This document shows positions 8,777 to 16,440 of a DNA stretch of 27,902 nt, one piece after another (position 1 is the first letter of the stretch; every line of letters starts with the position of its first letter). The notes beneath the pieces were generated by a model, which had not been told where the DNA came from, ran no database searches, and saw only the letters and a list, made by a program, of their open reading frames with translations. Made by a program: the position numbers and the translations under genes. Source of the DNA: JAUUZQ01 sp964538375 (GTDB lineage: Bacteria; Bacteroidota; Bacteroidia; Bacteroidales; GCA-2748055); the NCBI GenBank assembly GCA_964538375.1, contig CAZIFQ010000038.1:1-27902 (forward strand), read 5' to 3'.

Positions 8777-8809
8777 TTTGGAATTAAGCTCTGCTTTTTC
8801 GTATCTTTC
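8777..8809 (+). promoter_or_regulatory. Candidate Bacteroidota-type promoter for the antiporter gene
   Basis: TTTG (8777-8780), a 21-base spacer and TATCTTTC (8802-8809) match the -33/-7 pattern with one mismatch. Transcription would start near 8817, about 20 bases before the ATG at 8838. This fits the downstream start choice, because the longer reading frame from 8769 would run through the promoter. Confidence 0.45.
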
Positions 8810-8837
8810 TGTTTCTTTTTTAAGAAATATCAATTCC

Positions 8838-11786
8838 ATGAAGAAATTGTCCATCCTTACCTTACTTATAGGAATCTCATTTTTCATTCAAGCTCCCTTA
8901 TTTGCACAACACAGTGATGAACATGAAGCTGAATCTTCCGAAGTTCACCAGGAAGCAGATCATGCTGATCAGGATACCATTGAGAAGTATCATCAGGATG
9001 AAGTAATTACAGGTGGTCATGAAGAGGATCATTCTGGTGGCCATGGGGCTGATATGTCTCCATTATTCTTCATCATCATTGCCCTACTTATGGGTGCAGC
9101 TGTGCGCCATTTATTGCGAAAAACTCCTCTACCATTTACAGTTTGGTTGCTAATCATAGGTTTAGCATTTGGAGTGATGTTAAGGTTGGGCTGGTTCAGC
9201 ATCACGCATATTGGAAGTATAGCCGTTGACTTCGGTATATTCGATCGGGCCTTCTCCTGGGCGGGGAACATAGATCCACACATAATTATGTATGTATTTC
9301 TGCCAACACTGATTTTTGAGGCTGCCTTTGCAATGGATGTGCACACTTTTAAGAAAAGTGCTGTTAATGCTACTATATTGGCTATTCCTGGGATTATTAT
9401 TGCCATGCTTTTAACAGCCGGAATTGTGATTGTTATCGAGCGCAGTGGTTACGGTCTTGAAGGTTGGGGATGGGCTTATGCGCTAATGTTCGGTGCTGTA
9501 GCAAGTGCCACAGACCCTGTTGCCGTAGTTGCCTTATTAAAGGAATTGGGAGCAAGCAAAAAACTGGGTACACTCATTGAAGGAGAATCCATGCTGAATG
9601 ACGGAACTGCCATTGTGCTGTTTATGTTATTTTTTACCATGGTTTCCGGGGGAGATACCAGCGGATCAGCGATTGGAGAATTCTTTAAGGTAGCCATTGG
9701 TGGCATACTGGTTGGCGTCATTATTGGTACCATTTCTATCAGGTGGGTTAGGAAAGTATTTAATGACGCACTGGTAGAAATCAGTGTAATTGTTGCTGCA
9801 GCATATATCACTTTCTTCATTTGTGAGTATTTCCTGCATGTATCCGGAGTTCTTGGACTGGTTGCCCTGGGATTGGCCATGGCCAGTGTGGGTAAAACAA
9901 GAATTAGTCCTGAAGTGGAACACTTTCTGCACGAATTCTGGGAGCTATTCGCCTTTATAGCAAACACACTTATTTTCATTATTGTAGGTGTGGTCATTGC
10001 AGAACAAGCTTCTATTACCGGGGAAAATATTGTTATTCTGCTCATTCTTTATATTGGAGTTCATATTATCAGGGCACTGGTCATCCTGCTTTTCTACCCA
10101 ATTATGAAACGAACTGGATATGGACTGCCAAAAAAAGACGCCATTATTGTATGGTTTGGAGCATTGAGAGGAGCTGTTGGATTAGCCCTGGCGCTAATGG
10201 TTGCCGGAGAGACCATGATACCGGAAGAAATACGTGGTCAATTCCTCTTTCTAACTGCTGGCCTCGTATTACTTACTCTTTTGGTAAACGCTACTACCAT
10301 TGGTGCATTGGTAAATAAACTTGGGCTGACCAAGATTTCACCGGCGAAGAAGCTCATACAAATTAATGCTCAAAAGTATCTATATAACAGCTCTGTAAAT
10401 GCACTTGAAAAAACGAAGACTGACCGCTACCTGAGTCGGGCAAATTGGCAAGCAGTGGAAGAATACCTGCCTGAAAAAGTTGAAGAGGGTATTGAGGCAG
10501 ATGTTAAGATAGATACCATAGCTGAATACCGTCGCAGGGTGTTGCAAAAAGAAAAGAGCAGCTACTGGCACCAATTTAAAGATGGGCTACTGGCCCCATC
10601 TGCTGTTATGGGTTTATCCGACACCATTCAAAAGATTCTCGATGAAGGCGGGCTTATTCCCCTGTCGCAGAGAAAAGACCTGGAAGAATCATGGAAAACT
10701 GCCTGGTGGTTGGATATCATGCTAAAACTCCCCTTCCTGAGAGCTCTGTCAAGAAGATATTTCTTTGAACAGATTTCGGTAAGTTATGATAGTGCAAGGG
10801 CCTTCGTGCAGGCACAGGAAGATGCGCTGAAATTGATTGAAAGCATGCATCGCGGACTTAAGTCGGAGAGCGTAGGAAATCAGGAAGAGGATGCTAAAAT
10901 TCTTAATATCCTTGAAGAGGAGATCACTGAAAATAGGATGCTCGGACAAACTTTCCTCAGAAACTTAAGGAAAAATTATCCTGAGATTTATACTGCAGTT
11001 GCTACTCGCCAGGCCATCAGGACCCTGTTGAATTATGAAAAACATACTGTGGAGAGAATGCAGAAAAACGGGCAACTGGAGAGTGGAGAGGCCCACAAGA
11101 TTATTGATGAGATTGAAGAGCGGATGAAGCGACTGATGGATTCACCGCCAGTGATCAGTATGCCGGAAACAGAGCAACAATTGAGGGAGTCAGCTTTGTT
11201 TAAAGACCTGGAAGCTGATTGTCTTGAATATATTCTTCCTAAATTTCAAACACGGATGTATTCTGTGGGTGATCGTTTCATCAAAGAAAATGCGCCAAGT
11301 GACGGAATTTATTTCATAGCCAGGGGCAATGTCAGGATTACATATAGAGGTAAGGATATTGACATCCTGGGACGTGGAGATTTTACTGGTGAAATTGCCA
11401 GTCTTACCGGTAACAGAACTGCTGACGTGATTGCAGAATCACCAGTAACAGTATTCTGGACATCTGCCAAAGAAATCCATAAAGCAGTAGAAAAGTTTCC
11501 ATCACTTCATGATCGGATCTGGCAAGTCGGAGGAGAACGGATTGCAGAAAATGTGCTCAGTTCGATTCCTCCATATAAGCAATGGAAAGATAACCAGCTG
11601 AAAAACCTCGTCAAAAAAGGTGAAATTCTATCAAATGAAGAATATGATCCGGAACTGTTGAAGGAAAAAGTTGTCATCTTACTGTATGGAATCGCCACTG
11701 CAGACAGCAAGAAAATATCAGGACCGGCACTTTTAGAAGCCGGTTCTTATAAGTTCAATAAGGATGTTTCCCTGTTTGTGTGTTGA
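8838..11786 (+). CDS. NhaP/CPA1-type Na+(K+)/H+ antiporter with cyclic-nucleotide-binding domain
   Basis: This 982-residue protein is read from the ATG at 8838, which gives a clean signal peptide (MKKLSILTLLIGISFFIQAP, ending near LFAQ); an in-frame ATG at 8769 would bury it. Residues 25-70 are His/Asp/Glu-rich with eight histidines, a likely metal-binding or pH-sensing periplasmic segment. About a dozen membrane segments follow (72-490) with CPA1 motifs ASATDPVAVVALL (near 221), EGESMLNDGTA (near 247) and WFGALRGAVGLALAL. A long helical cytoplasmic region leads to a cyclic-nucleotide-binding domain (about 780-895). That domain retains the key Glu and Arg in GEIASLTGNRTADV (near 851). The layout is like plant SOS1 and sperm NHE. 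Expected role: Na+ or K+ extrusion against H+, possibly gated by cAMP or a similar ligand. The ion and ligand are not determined by sequence. Confidence 0.88.
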   Translation: MKKLSILTLLIGISFFIQAPLFAQHSDEHEAESSEVHQEADHADQDTIEKYHQDEVITGGHEEDHSGGHGADMSPLFFIIIALLMGAAVRHLLRKTPLPFTVWLLIIGLAFGVMLRLGWFSITHIGSIAVDFGIFDRAFSWAGNIDPHIIMYVFLPTLIFEAAFAMDVHTFKKSAVNATILAIPGIIIAMLLTAGIVIVIERSGYGLEGWGWAYALMFGAVASATDPVAVVALLKELGASKKLGTLIEGESMLNDGTAIVLFMLFFTMVSGGDTSGSAIGEFFKVAIGGILVGVIIGTISIRWVRKVFNDALVEISVIVAAAYITFFICEYFLHVSGVLGLVALGLAMASVGKTRISPEVEHFLHEFWELFAFIANTLIFIIVGVVIAEQASITGENIVILLILYIGVHIIRALVILLFYPIMKRTGYGLPKKDAIIVWFGALRGAVGLALALMVAGETMIPEEIRGQFLFLTAGLVLLTLLVNATTIGALVNKLGLTKISPAKKLIQINAQKYLYNSSVNALEKTKTDRYLSRANWQAVEEYLPEKVEEGIEADVKIDTIAEYRRRVLQKEKSSYWHQFKDGLLAPSAVMGLSDTIQKILDEGGLIPLSQRKDLEESWKTAWWLDIMLKLPFLRALSRRYFFEQISVSYDSARAFVQAQEDALKLIESMHRGLKSESVGNQEEDAKILNILEEEITENRMLGQTFLRNLRKNYPEIYTAVATRQAIRTLLNYEKHTVERMQKNGQLESGEAHKIIDEIEERMKRLMDSPPVISMPETEQQLRESALFKDLEADCLEYILPKFQTRMYSVGDRFIKENAPSDGIYFIARGNVRITYRGKDIDILGRGDFTGEIASLTGNRTADVIAESPVTVFWTSAKEIHKAVEKFPSLHDRIWQVGGERIAENVLSSIPPYKQWKDNQLKNLVKKGEILSNEEYDPELLKEKVVILLYGIATADSKKISGPALLEAGSYKFNKDVSLFVC

Positions 11787-11811
11787 TAGTTAAGACACAA
11801 TGTTGTTGATG

Positions 11812-11833
11812 GAGACGCGATAAATCGCGTCTC
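11812..11833. repeat. REP-like palindrome between convergent genes
   Basis: GAGACGCGAT (11812-11821), two bases, then ATCGCGTCTC (11824-11833) form a perfect 10-bp stem. GC-rich palindromes of this kind are dispersed as REP elements in many bacterial genomes. It lies between the convergent antiporter and gmhA genes, and its edge overlaps the last base of the gmhA stop codon (TAG, 11835-11833). It could act as a two-way transcription barrier, though neither side has a T-run. Confidence 0.7.
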
Positions 11834-12405
11834 TACAAGACTTTGCTTTCAATTAGCTCAATTAGAATATGTATAATTTTAATATGCATTTCCTGCACAC
11901 GGTCACTGTATTTGCCACCTTCAACACGAATTTCAACATCAGCCAGCTTTGCCAATAAGCCACCTGTCTTCCCTGTCAGGGCAACAACTTTCATTCCTTT
12001 CTCAAAAGCGGCTTCAGCGGCTTTGATTACATTAGATGAATTTCCACTTGTACTTATTGCTAACAAGACATCTCCTTCATTCCCCATGCTCTCAACGTAC
12101 TTTGAAAAAATATGATCATATCCAAAATCATTCCCAACACAGGTAATATGCGAGGGATCAGATATGCTTAAAGCTGGCAGTGAAGGTCTATCGTTTCTGA
12201 ATAGACCTGTAAGCTCTTGTGCAAAATGCATGGCATCACACATTGAGCCACCGTTTCCACATGAAATAACTTTTTTACCTCCAGAAATAGCCGCTGAAAG
12301 CAAATCTCCTGCCTCTTCAATACTCGTAATTTTTGAAGGATCACTAAGAAATCCCTCTAAAACAGCAGCAGCTTCATTCAAGCTATGTATCACAATTTGC
12401 TTCAT
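11833..12405 (-). CDS. gmhA: Phosphoheptose isomerase (sedoheptulose-7-phosphate isomerase)
   Basis: The 190-residue SIS-domain protein aligns by eye with E. coli GmhA over its whole length: VISCGNGGSMCDAMHFAQEL, then ISDPSHITCVGNDFGYDHIF, then LLAISTSGNSSNVIKAA, then VQEMHIKIIHILIELIE. The Glu in AQEL and the His in EMHIK are the expected catalytic pair. GmhA converts sedoheptulose 7-phosphate to D-glycero-D-manno-heptose 7-phosphate, the first step to ADP-heptose for lipopolysaccharide core. It is a single gene here with no other heptose genes nearby. The stop codon touches the REP-like palindrome, so the last residues may derive from repeat insertion. Two TAnnTTTG-like boxes (12446-12453 and 12427-12434, minus strand) lie upstream, neither with a good -33. 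Confidence 0.92.
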   Translation of the reverse strand: MKQIVIHSLNEAAAVLEGFLSDPSKITSIEEAGDLLSAAISGGKKVISCGNGGSMCDAMHFAQELTGLFRNDRPSLPALSISDPSHITCVGNDFGYDHIFSKYVESMGNEGDVLLAISTSGNSSNVIKAAEAAFEKGMKVVALTGKTGGLLAKLADVEIRVEGGKYSDRVQEMHIKIIHILIELIESKVL

Positions 12406-12483
12406 TATCCAATATTACTCTTGAATCAAAAGTATTAAAAATATTCAAATGTATCATTGAATCCTTTGCTGAGTGTCCGCTGG

Positions 12484-12515
12484 TTTTTAACTCAGCAAAA
12501 TATTAGATACCTTTG
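12484..12515 (+). promoter_or_regulatory. Candidate promoter of the mutL-rhomboid operon
   Basis: TTTT (12484-12487; one mismatch to TTTG), a 20-base spacer and an exact TACCTTTG -7 box (12508-12515) lie 16 bases before the first ATG of the 95-residue gene. The predicted start site is near 12522, giving a very short leader. Confidence 0.55.
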
Positions 12516-12530
12516 CAGGGTAAATAAACT

Positions 12531-12818
12531 ATGATGGGAATACCTAGGTTTTTTAAAACACCAACGTCAAGAAAATTCAATTATTCGCCCTTGTATTGGG
12601 ATCCGGATAGAGAAGAAAGAGAAGCACGTGTCAATGCCATTAAACAGGAGATGGGTATTGAGGTTGAATTAGGTAAAAAATCATCCACCATAAAAAGGGG
12701 ATCATTCAGACATAATTCCTCCAAAACAAAGGCCAGAGAAAACAAAGATTCTAACAGACGCCTAATCCTTATTGTAATCGTATTGCTACTCATTGCCTAT
12801 ATTATCTTTTACAGATAG
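12531..12818 (+). CDS. Small basic single-pass membrane protein upstream of mutL
   Basis: This 95-residue protein has no signal peptide. The N-terminal half is polar and charged (PLYWDPDREEREARVNAIKQ), a Lys/Arg/Ser-rich linker follows, and one C-terminal membrane segment (about 77-93, LILIVIVLLLIAYIIFY) ends the protein. This predicts a tail-anchored protein with a cytoplasmic N-terminus. Its stop codon directly abuts the mutL ATG, so the two are probably translated together. The start could be either of two adjacent ATGs (12531 or 12534). I believe similar small proteins occur before mutL in other Bacteroidota, but no function is known to me. Confidence 0.75.
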   Translation: MMGIPRFFKTPTSRKFNYSPLYWDPDREEREARVNAIKQEMGIEVELGKKSSTIKRGSFRHNSSKTKARENKDSNRRLILIVIVLLLIAYIIFYR

Positions 12819-14624
12819 ATGTCGGATATTATTCAATTATTACCGGATGCAGTAGCTAATCAAATCGCTGCTGGTGAAGTCATTCAACGTCCGGCCAGTG
12901 TGGTGAAGGAGCTTATGGAGAATGCTATCGATGCCGGGGCAACTTCTATAACTGTAAGATTAAAAGATGCAGGGAAAACCCTTGTGCAGGTTATCGACAA
13001 TGGTCACGGGATGACTGATAATGATGCAAGGTTATGTTTCGAAAGACATGCTACTTCCAAAATCTCAAATGCCAATGATCTGTTTGCCATCCGTACCATG
13101 GGATTTCGCGGGGAAGCACTCGCCTCCATTGCTGCTATTGCTGAGGTTTCTTTAAAAACCCGTGTGGATTCAAATGAACTTGGAACACATATCCGAATCA
13201 GCGGTTCCAGGGTAGAATCACAGGAGCCGGAAAGCTGTCCCGTAGGTTCAAATATTCTTATCCGAAACCTGTTCTATAATGTTCCTGCCAGGCGAAAGTT
13301 TCTGAAAACTGACCAGACAGAGCTGCGCCACATCATCAATGAATTTAACCACGTTGCACTCGCATACCCTGATATAGAATTTCAGCTTATCCATAACAAC
13401 ACCCAGGTTTTCCAGCTCTCTTCAACGAATTTGAGAAAAAGGATCAGTGGAATTTTTGGAAAACAAATATTTCAGAACCTGATCGCAGTTCAAACCGATA
13501 CCAGTATTGTTAAAATAACAGGATATACGGGGAAACCGGAGCATGCAAAGAAAACGTACGGAGAACAGTTTCTTTTTGTAAATAACAGGTTTATGAAGCA
13601 TCATTACTTCAATAAAGCAGTAATGAAGGCCTATGAACAGATTCTTCCACCGGATCACTTCCCCTCCTACTTCCTGTTCTTTGAGACTGCCCCCTCTACA
13701 ATAGATATCAATATTCACCCTACCAAGACAGAGATAAAATTTGAAAATGAACGTTCGGTGTGGCACATACTCTCTGCAGCTGTTAAAGAAGCAATTGGAA
13801 AAAACAATCTTGCCCCAACACTGGACTTTGAAACAGAGGGAGTTATCGATATACCGGTTCTTTCCAGGGACCAGGAAATTTATATTCCACAGGAGAATAT
13901 CAACAGGGAGTTCAATCCCTTTGATACGGATGAAGAAAAAGCATACAACTATACACGTCAGAATATTGATCCCAACTGGCAACAAATGTATCAATCTAAA
14001 GGAAATGACGACCTCTCTCCCGGACTCGGCTTCAATGATAAAACAGAACATCAGGACGAGCAGGTGGCTAAGTACTTACAGCTTAAAAACAGGTATATTC
14101 TGTCACCCGTAAAATCGGGTCTTATGCTAATTGACCAGCGCCGTGCACATGAAAGGATCCTCTATGAACAATACCTCGGCACTCTTCAAAAGAATGCAGT
14201 TATTGCGCAGAACTCTCTCTTCCCGGAAAATATTGACCTCGGACCAGCCGATTACCGCTTGTGCCTTGAATTATCTGAAGAGATCGGAAATCTCGGATTT
14301 GACATCAAAGATTTCGGAAAAAACAGTGTTATAGTCCATAGTGTTCCTGCCAATGTAAAAATTCATGACATCAAGTCAGTCCTTGAAACTATCCTTGAAC
14401 AATATAAAAATCTGAACGATGAACTGAAGCTGGATCAGCATGAAAAACTGGCCAGATCAACCGCAATCGCTGCAGCCATCCCATATGGAAAACAACTTGA
14501 TATCAGGGAAATGCAAGAATTAGTTGACCAGCTCTTTGCATGCAACAATCCAAACAGTACTCCATCAGGTAAACGTATCTTAAATATTGTTAAACTTGAG
14601 GACCTCGAGAAACATCTTGCATGA
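12819..14624 (+). CDS. mutL: DNA mismatch repair protein MutL
   Basis: The 601-residue protein has the GHKL ATPase motifs NAIDAGA, DNGHGM, RHATSKI and GFRGEALASIAAIAE in the first 115 residues. The transducer domain follows (FLFVNNRFMKHHYFNKAV; NIHPTKTEIKF), then a linker (about 345-410) and the C-terminal dimerisation domain. MutL couples mismatch-bound MutS to downstream nicking. In nicking MutLs the C-terminal metal site is DQHA(x)2E(x)4E plus Cys-rich motifs. Here the first motif reads DQRRAHERILYE (residue 439), so the His is Arg. The ACKxAI-like motif reads ARSTAI (about 544), and the CPHGRP-like motif reads NPNSTPSGK (about 575). The endonuclease site therefore looks degenerate. The gene abuts the upstream small gene and precedes two rhomboid genes. 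Confidence 0.96.
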   Translation: MSDIIQLLPDAVANQIAAGEVIQRPASVVKELMENAIDAGATSITVRLKDAGKTLVQVIDNGHGMTDNDARLCFERHATSKISNANDLFAIRTMGFRGEALASIAAIAEVSLKTRVDSNELGTHIRISGSRVESQEPESCPVGSNILIRNLFYNVPARRKFLKTDQTELRHIINEFNHVALAYPDIEFQLIHNNTQVFQLSSTNLRKRISGIFGKQIFQNLIAVQTDTSIVKITGYTGKPEHAKKTYGEQFLFVNNRFMKHHYFNKAVMKAYEQILPPDHFPSYFLFFETAPSTIDINIHPTKTEIKFENERSVWHILSAAVKEAIGKNNLAPTLDFETEGVIDIPVLSRDQEIYIPQENINREFNPFDTDEEKAYNYTRQNIDPNWQQMYQSKGNDDLSPGLGFNDKTEHQDEQVAKYLQLKNRYILSPVKSGLMLIDQRRAHERILYEQYLGTLQKNAVIAQNSLFPENIDLGPADYRLCLELSEEIGNLGFDIKDFGKNSVIVHSVPANVKIHDIKSVLETILEQYKNLNDELKLDQHEKLARSTAIAAAIPYGKQLDIREMQELVDQLFACNNPNSTPSGKRILNIVKLEDLEKHLA

Positions 14625-14660
14625 TTTTTGTTTATATAGTATCAACCTTTAGAAATAAAT

Positions 14661-15398
14661 ATGAGCAGATTCAATTTTGGCAGAGCAAGCAATACCCCTC
14701 CGGTTGTTAAAAACCTGATTATCATCAATGTAGTGGTCTTTGTCGCTATTTATATATTTCAAAACTTATTTGGAACATCCTTAAACAGAATCCTGGGACT
14801 CTTTTATTTTCAGTCACCGCTTTTCCAACCATGGCAAATTGTCACACATATGTTTATGCATGGTGGTTTTTTCCACTTACTTTTTAATATGTGGGCCCTG
14901 TGGATTTTTGGAAAAACACTTGAGAGCGTCTGGGGAGGGAAAAGATTTTTAATTTATTACCTGGCAACGGGACTTGGCGCTGCATTTTTTCATGAGTTGG
15001 TCCTGTTTATTGAATTGGGAGGACAGGTAGAAGCCATAAAAGCATTTTATCATGTCGATAAAATCTCTATTGCAGTTCTGCAGGAAGTCCTGTCACCGGG
15101 CAACCAGTTTTATAAATCTGCAATAAGCATGGTGACTCCAACCGTTGGAGCATCAGGAGCCGTATTTGGAATTTTACTTGCATTTGGTATGTTATTCCCG
15201 AACACTCCATTAATGATTATCCCCTTCCCTGTGCCTATCAAGGCAAAATGGTTGGTTATAGGATATGGTATATTAGAGTTGTATCTCGGATTAACCGGTG
15301 CCGCCAGCAATGTAGCTCATTTCGCACACCTTGGAGGAATGATATTTGGATTTATCCTGATCAAGTATTGGAGTAAGAGCACCAGAAGTTTTTATTAA
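14661..15398 (+). CDS. Rhomboid-family intramembrane serine protease (first of a tandem pair)
   Basis: This 245-residue, multi-pass membrane protein carries the rhomboid core. The HMFMHGGFFHLLFNMWALW segment provides the His/Asn oxyanion-side residues. GASGAVFGILLAFG near 162 carries the nucleophile Ser (about 164), and AHFAHLGGMIFGF near 220 carries the catalytic His. Rhomboids cleave transmembrane substrates within the inner membrane. An insertion of about 35 residues between the second and third core segments (from ELGGQVEAIKAFYHVDK) is longer than in GlpG. It lies 36 bases after mutL and 11 before the second rhomboid, so the three are likely one transcript. No substrate can be inferred. 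Confidence 0.92.
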   Translation: MSRFNFGRASNTPPVVKNLIIINVVVFVAIYIFQNLFGTSLNRILGLFYFQSPLFQPWQIVTHMFMHGGFFHLLFNMWALWIFGKTLESVWGGKRFLIYYLATGLGAAFFHELVLFIELGGQVEAIKAFYHVDKISIAVLQEVLSPGNQFYKSAISMVTPTVGASGAVFGILLAFGMLFPNTPLMIIPFPVPIKAKWLVIGYGILELYLGLTGAASNVAHFAHLGGMIFGFILIKYWSKSTRSFY

Positions 15399-15409
15399 AA
15401 GAAAAATAA

Positions 15410-16306
15410 ATGTCAATTTTCGACGAACTAAAAAGTTCCTATAAAAAGGGATCTACCTTAAATAAGTTGATCTACATCAATGTAGGAGTGTTCCTTCTGC
15501 TGCACCTGGCAGTGATATTCCTTGTACTTATTAACAAGATTGCACGGGATGAAAGTATAAATACAGTTCTGTATTACCTGGCCGTGCCGGCAGACCTTGG
15601 TGAGCTGGCTCGACGTCCATGGACACTTATAACATATATGTTTACTCACGGATATTTATATCATATCCTGTTCAATGTCCTGGTGTTGTTCTGGTTTGGC
15701 CAGTTATTTATCCAGGAATTTGGAAAGAAGAAGATTGTAGGTATTTATCTTATAGGTGGTTTCGCCGGTGCTGCTCTCTACATCCTTTTTTATAATATTT
15801 TCCCGTTTTTCGATGAGGTCAGGGCAGATTCCATTGCTACAGGAGCATCAGCTTCAGTAATGGCCATTGTAATTGCAGTGGCAACCATTGCCCCTCAAAG
15901 GAAAATGAACCTTATTTTGATTGGGCCTGTTAAGATCTTATATATTGCTCTCATTCTATTTGTTACTTCAACCATTTTAGATTTTACAGATAACACCGGG
16001 GGGAAAATTGCCCACATGGGAGGTGCCCTGGCCGGATTCCTGTTTGCCAGATATTACGCCAGGGGAAAAGATATTACAGGTGGATTTGACCGGTTCATGG
16101 ACCGTATGGCGACCTTGTTTAAACCGAGAAGAAAGAATATGAAAGTCACCCACAAGAGACCTGCTGATGATTACGAATACAACAAAACAAAAGTGGTTGA
16201 GCAAAAGGAGATTGACGCCATTCTTGACAAAATTTCTAAAGCAGGATATGATTCGCTTACCAGCCCGGAAAAAGAAAAACTCTTTAACATGAAAGGCCGT
16301 AAATAA
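15410..16306 (+). CDS. Rhomboid-family intramembrane serine protease with C-terminal cytoplasmic extension
   Basis: In this 298-residue protein the rhomboid core spans residues about 15-220. It has YMFTHGYLYHILFNVLVLFW (His and Asn), GASASVMAIVIAVA with the candidate Ser near 146, and KIAHMGGALAGFLFARY with the His near 201. The usual GxSG reads GASA: Ser and His are kept but the following Gly is Ala. After the last membrane segment comes a basic linker (FKPRRKNMKVTHKRP) and a short helical domain (EIDAILDKISKAGYDSLTSP, then EKEKLFNM). This small C-terminal domain is seen in many Bacteroidota rhomboids. It probably forms a pair with the preceding gene. Activity is likely but less certain than for its neighbour. 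Confidence 0.9.
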   Translation: MSIFDELKSSYKKGSTLNKLIYINVGVFLLLHLAVIFLVLINKIARDESINTVLYYLAVPADLGELARRPWTLITYMFTHGYLYHILFNVLVLFWFGQLFIQEFGKKKIVGIYLIGGFAGAALYILFYNIFPFFDEVRADSIATGASASVMAIVIAVATIAPQRKMNLILIGPVKILYIALILFVTSTILDFTDNTGGKIAHMGGALAGFLFARYYARGKDITGGFDRFMDRMATLFKPRRKNMKVTHKRPADDYEYNKTKVVEQKEIDAILDKISKAGYDSLTSPEKEKLFNMKGRK

Positions 16307-16360
16307 TTATTGGTTCATACTTTCATCATTAATAACTTTTTATAAGGTCTTCAAAATTTA

Positions 16361-16392
16361 TTTCTCAATTTCCAAGAGTAATATTATATTTG
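16361..16392 (+). promoter_or_regulatory. Candidate promoter for the EEP-fold gene
   Basis: TTTC (16361-16364), a 20-base spacer and an exact TATATTTG -7 box (16385-16392) sit in the 134-base gap after the second rhomboid gene. The predicted start site is near 16399, about 42 bases before the GTG start. The next gene can therefore be expressed apart from the mutL-rhomboid run. Confidence 0.55.
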
Positions 16393-16440
16393 AAAATAGA
16401 GAATACCCAAAGATCCTATTCGGATAAAAGAAGTTGAATC

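Noticed and set aside
8769..8837. Upstream ATG extending the antiporter by 23 residues
   Set aside because: It would bury a clean signal peptide and cover a TTTG/TATCTTTC promoter candidate.
13422..14051. 209-residue minus-strand frame inside mutL
   Set aside because: Cys/Phe-rich antisense translation of a conserved gene, with no domain or signal.
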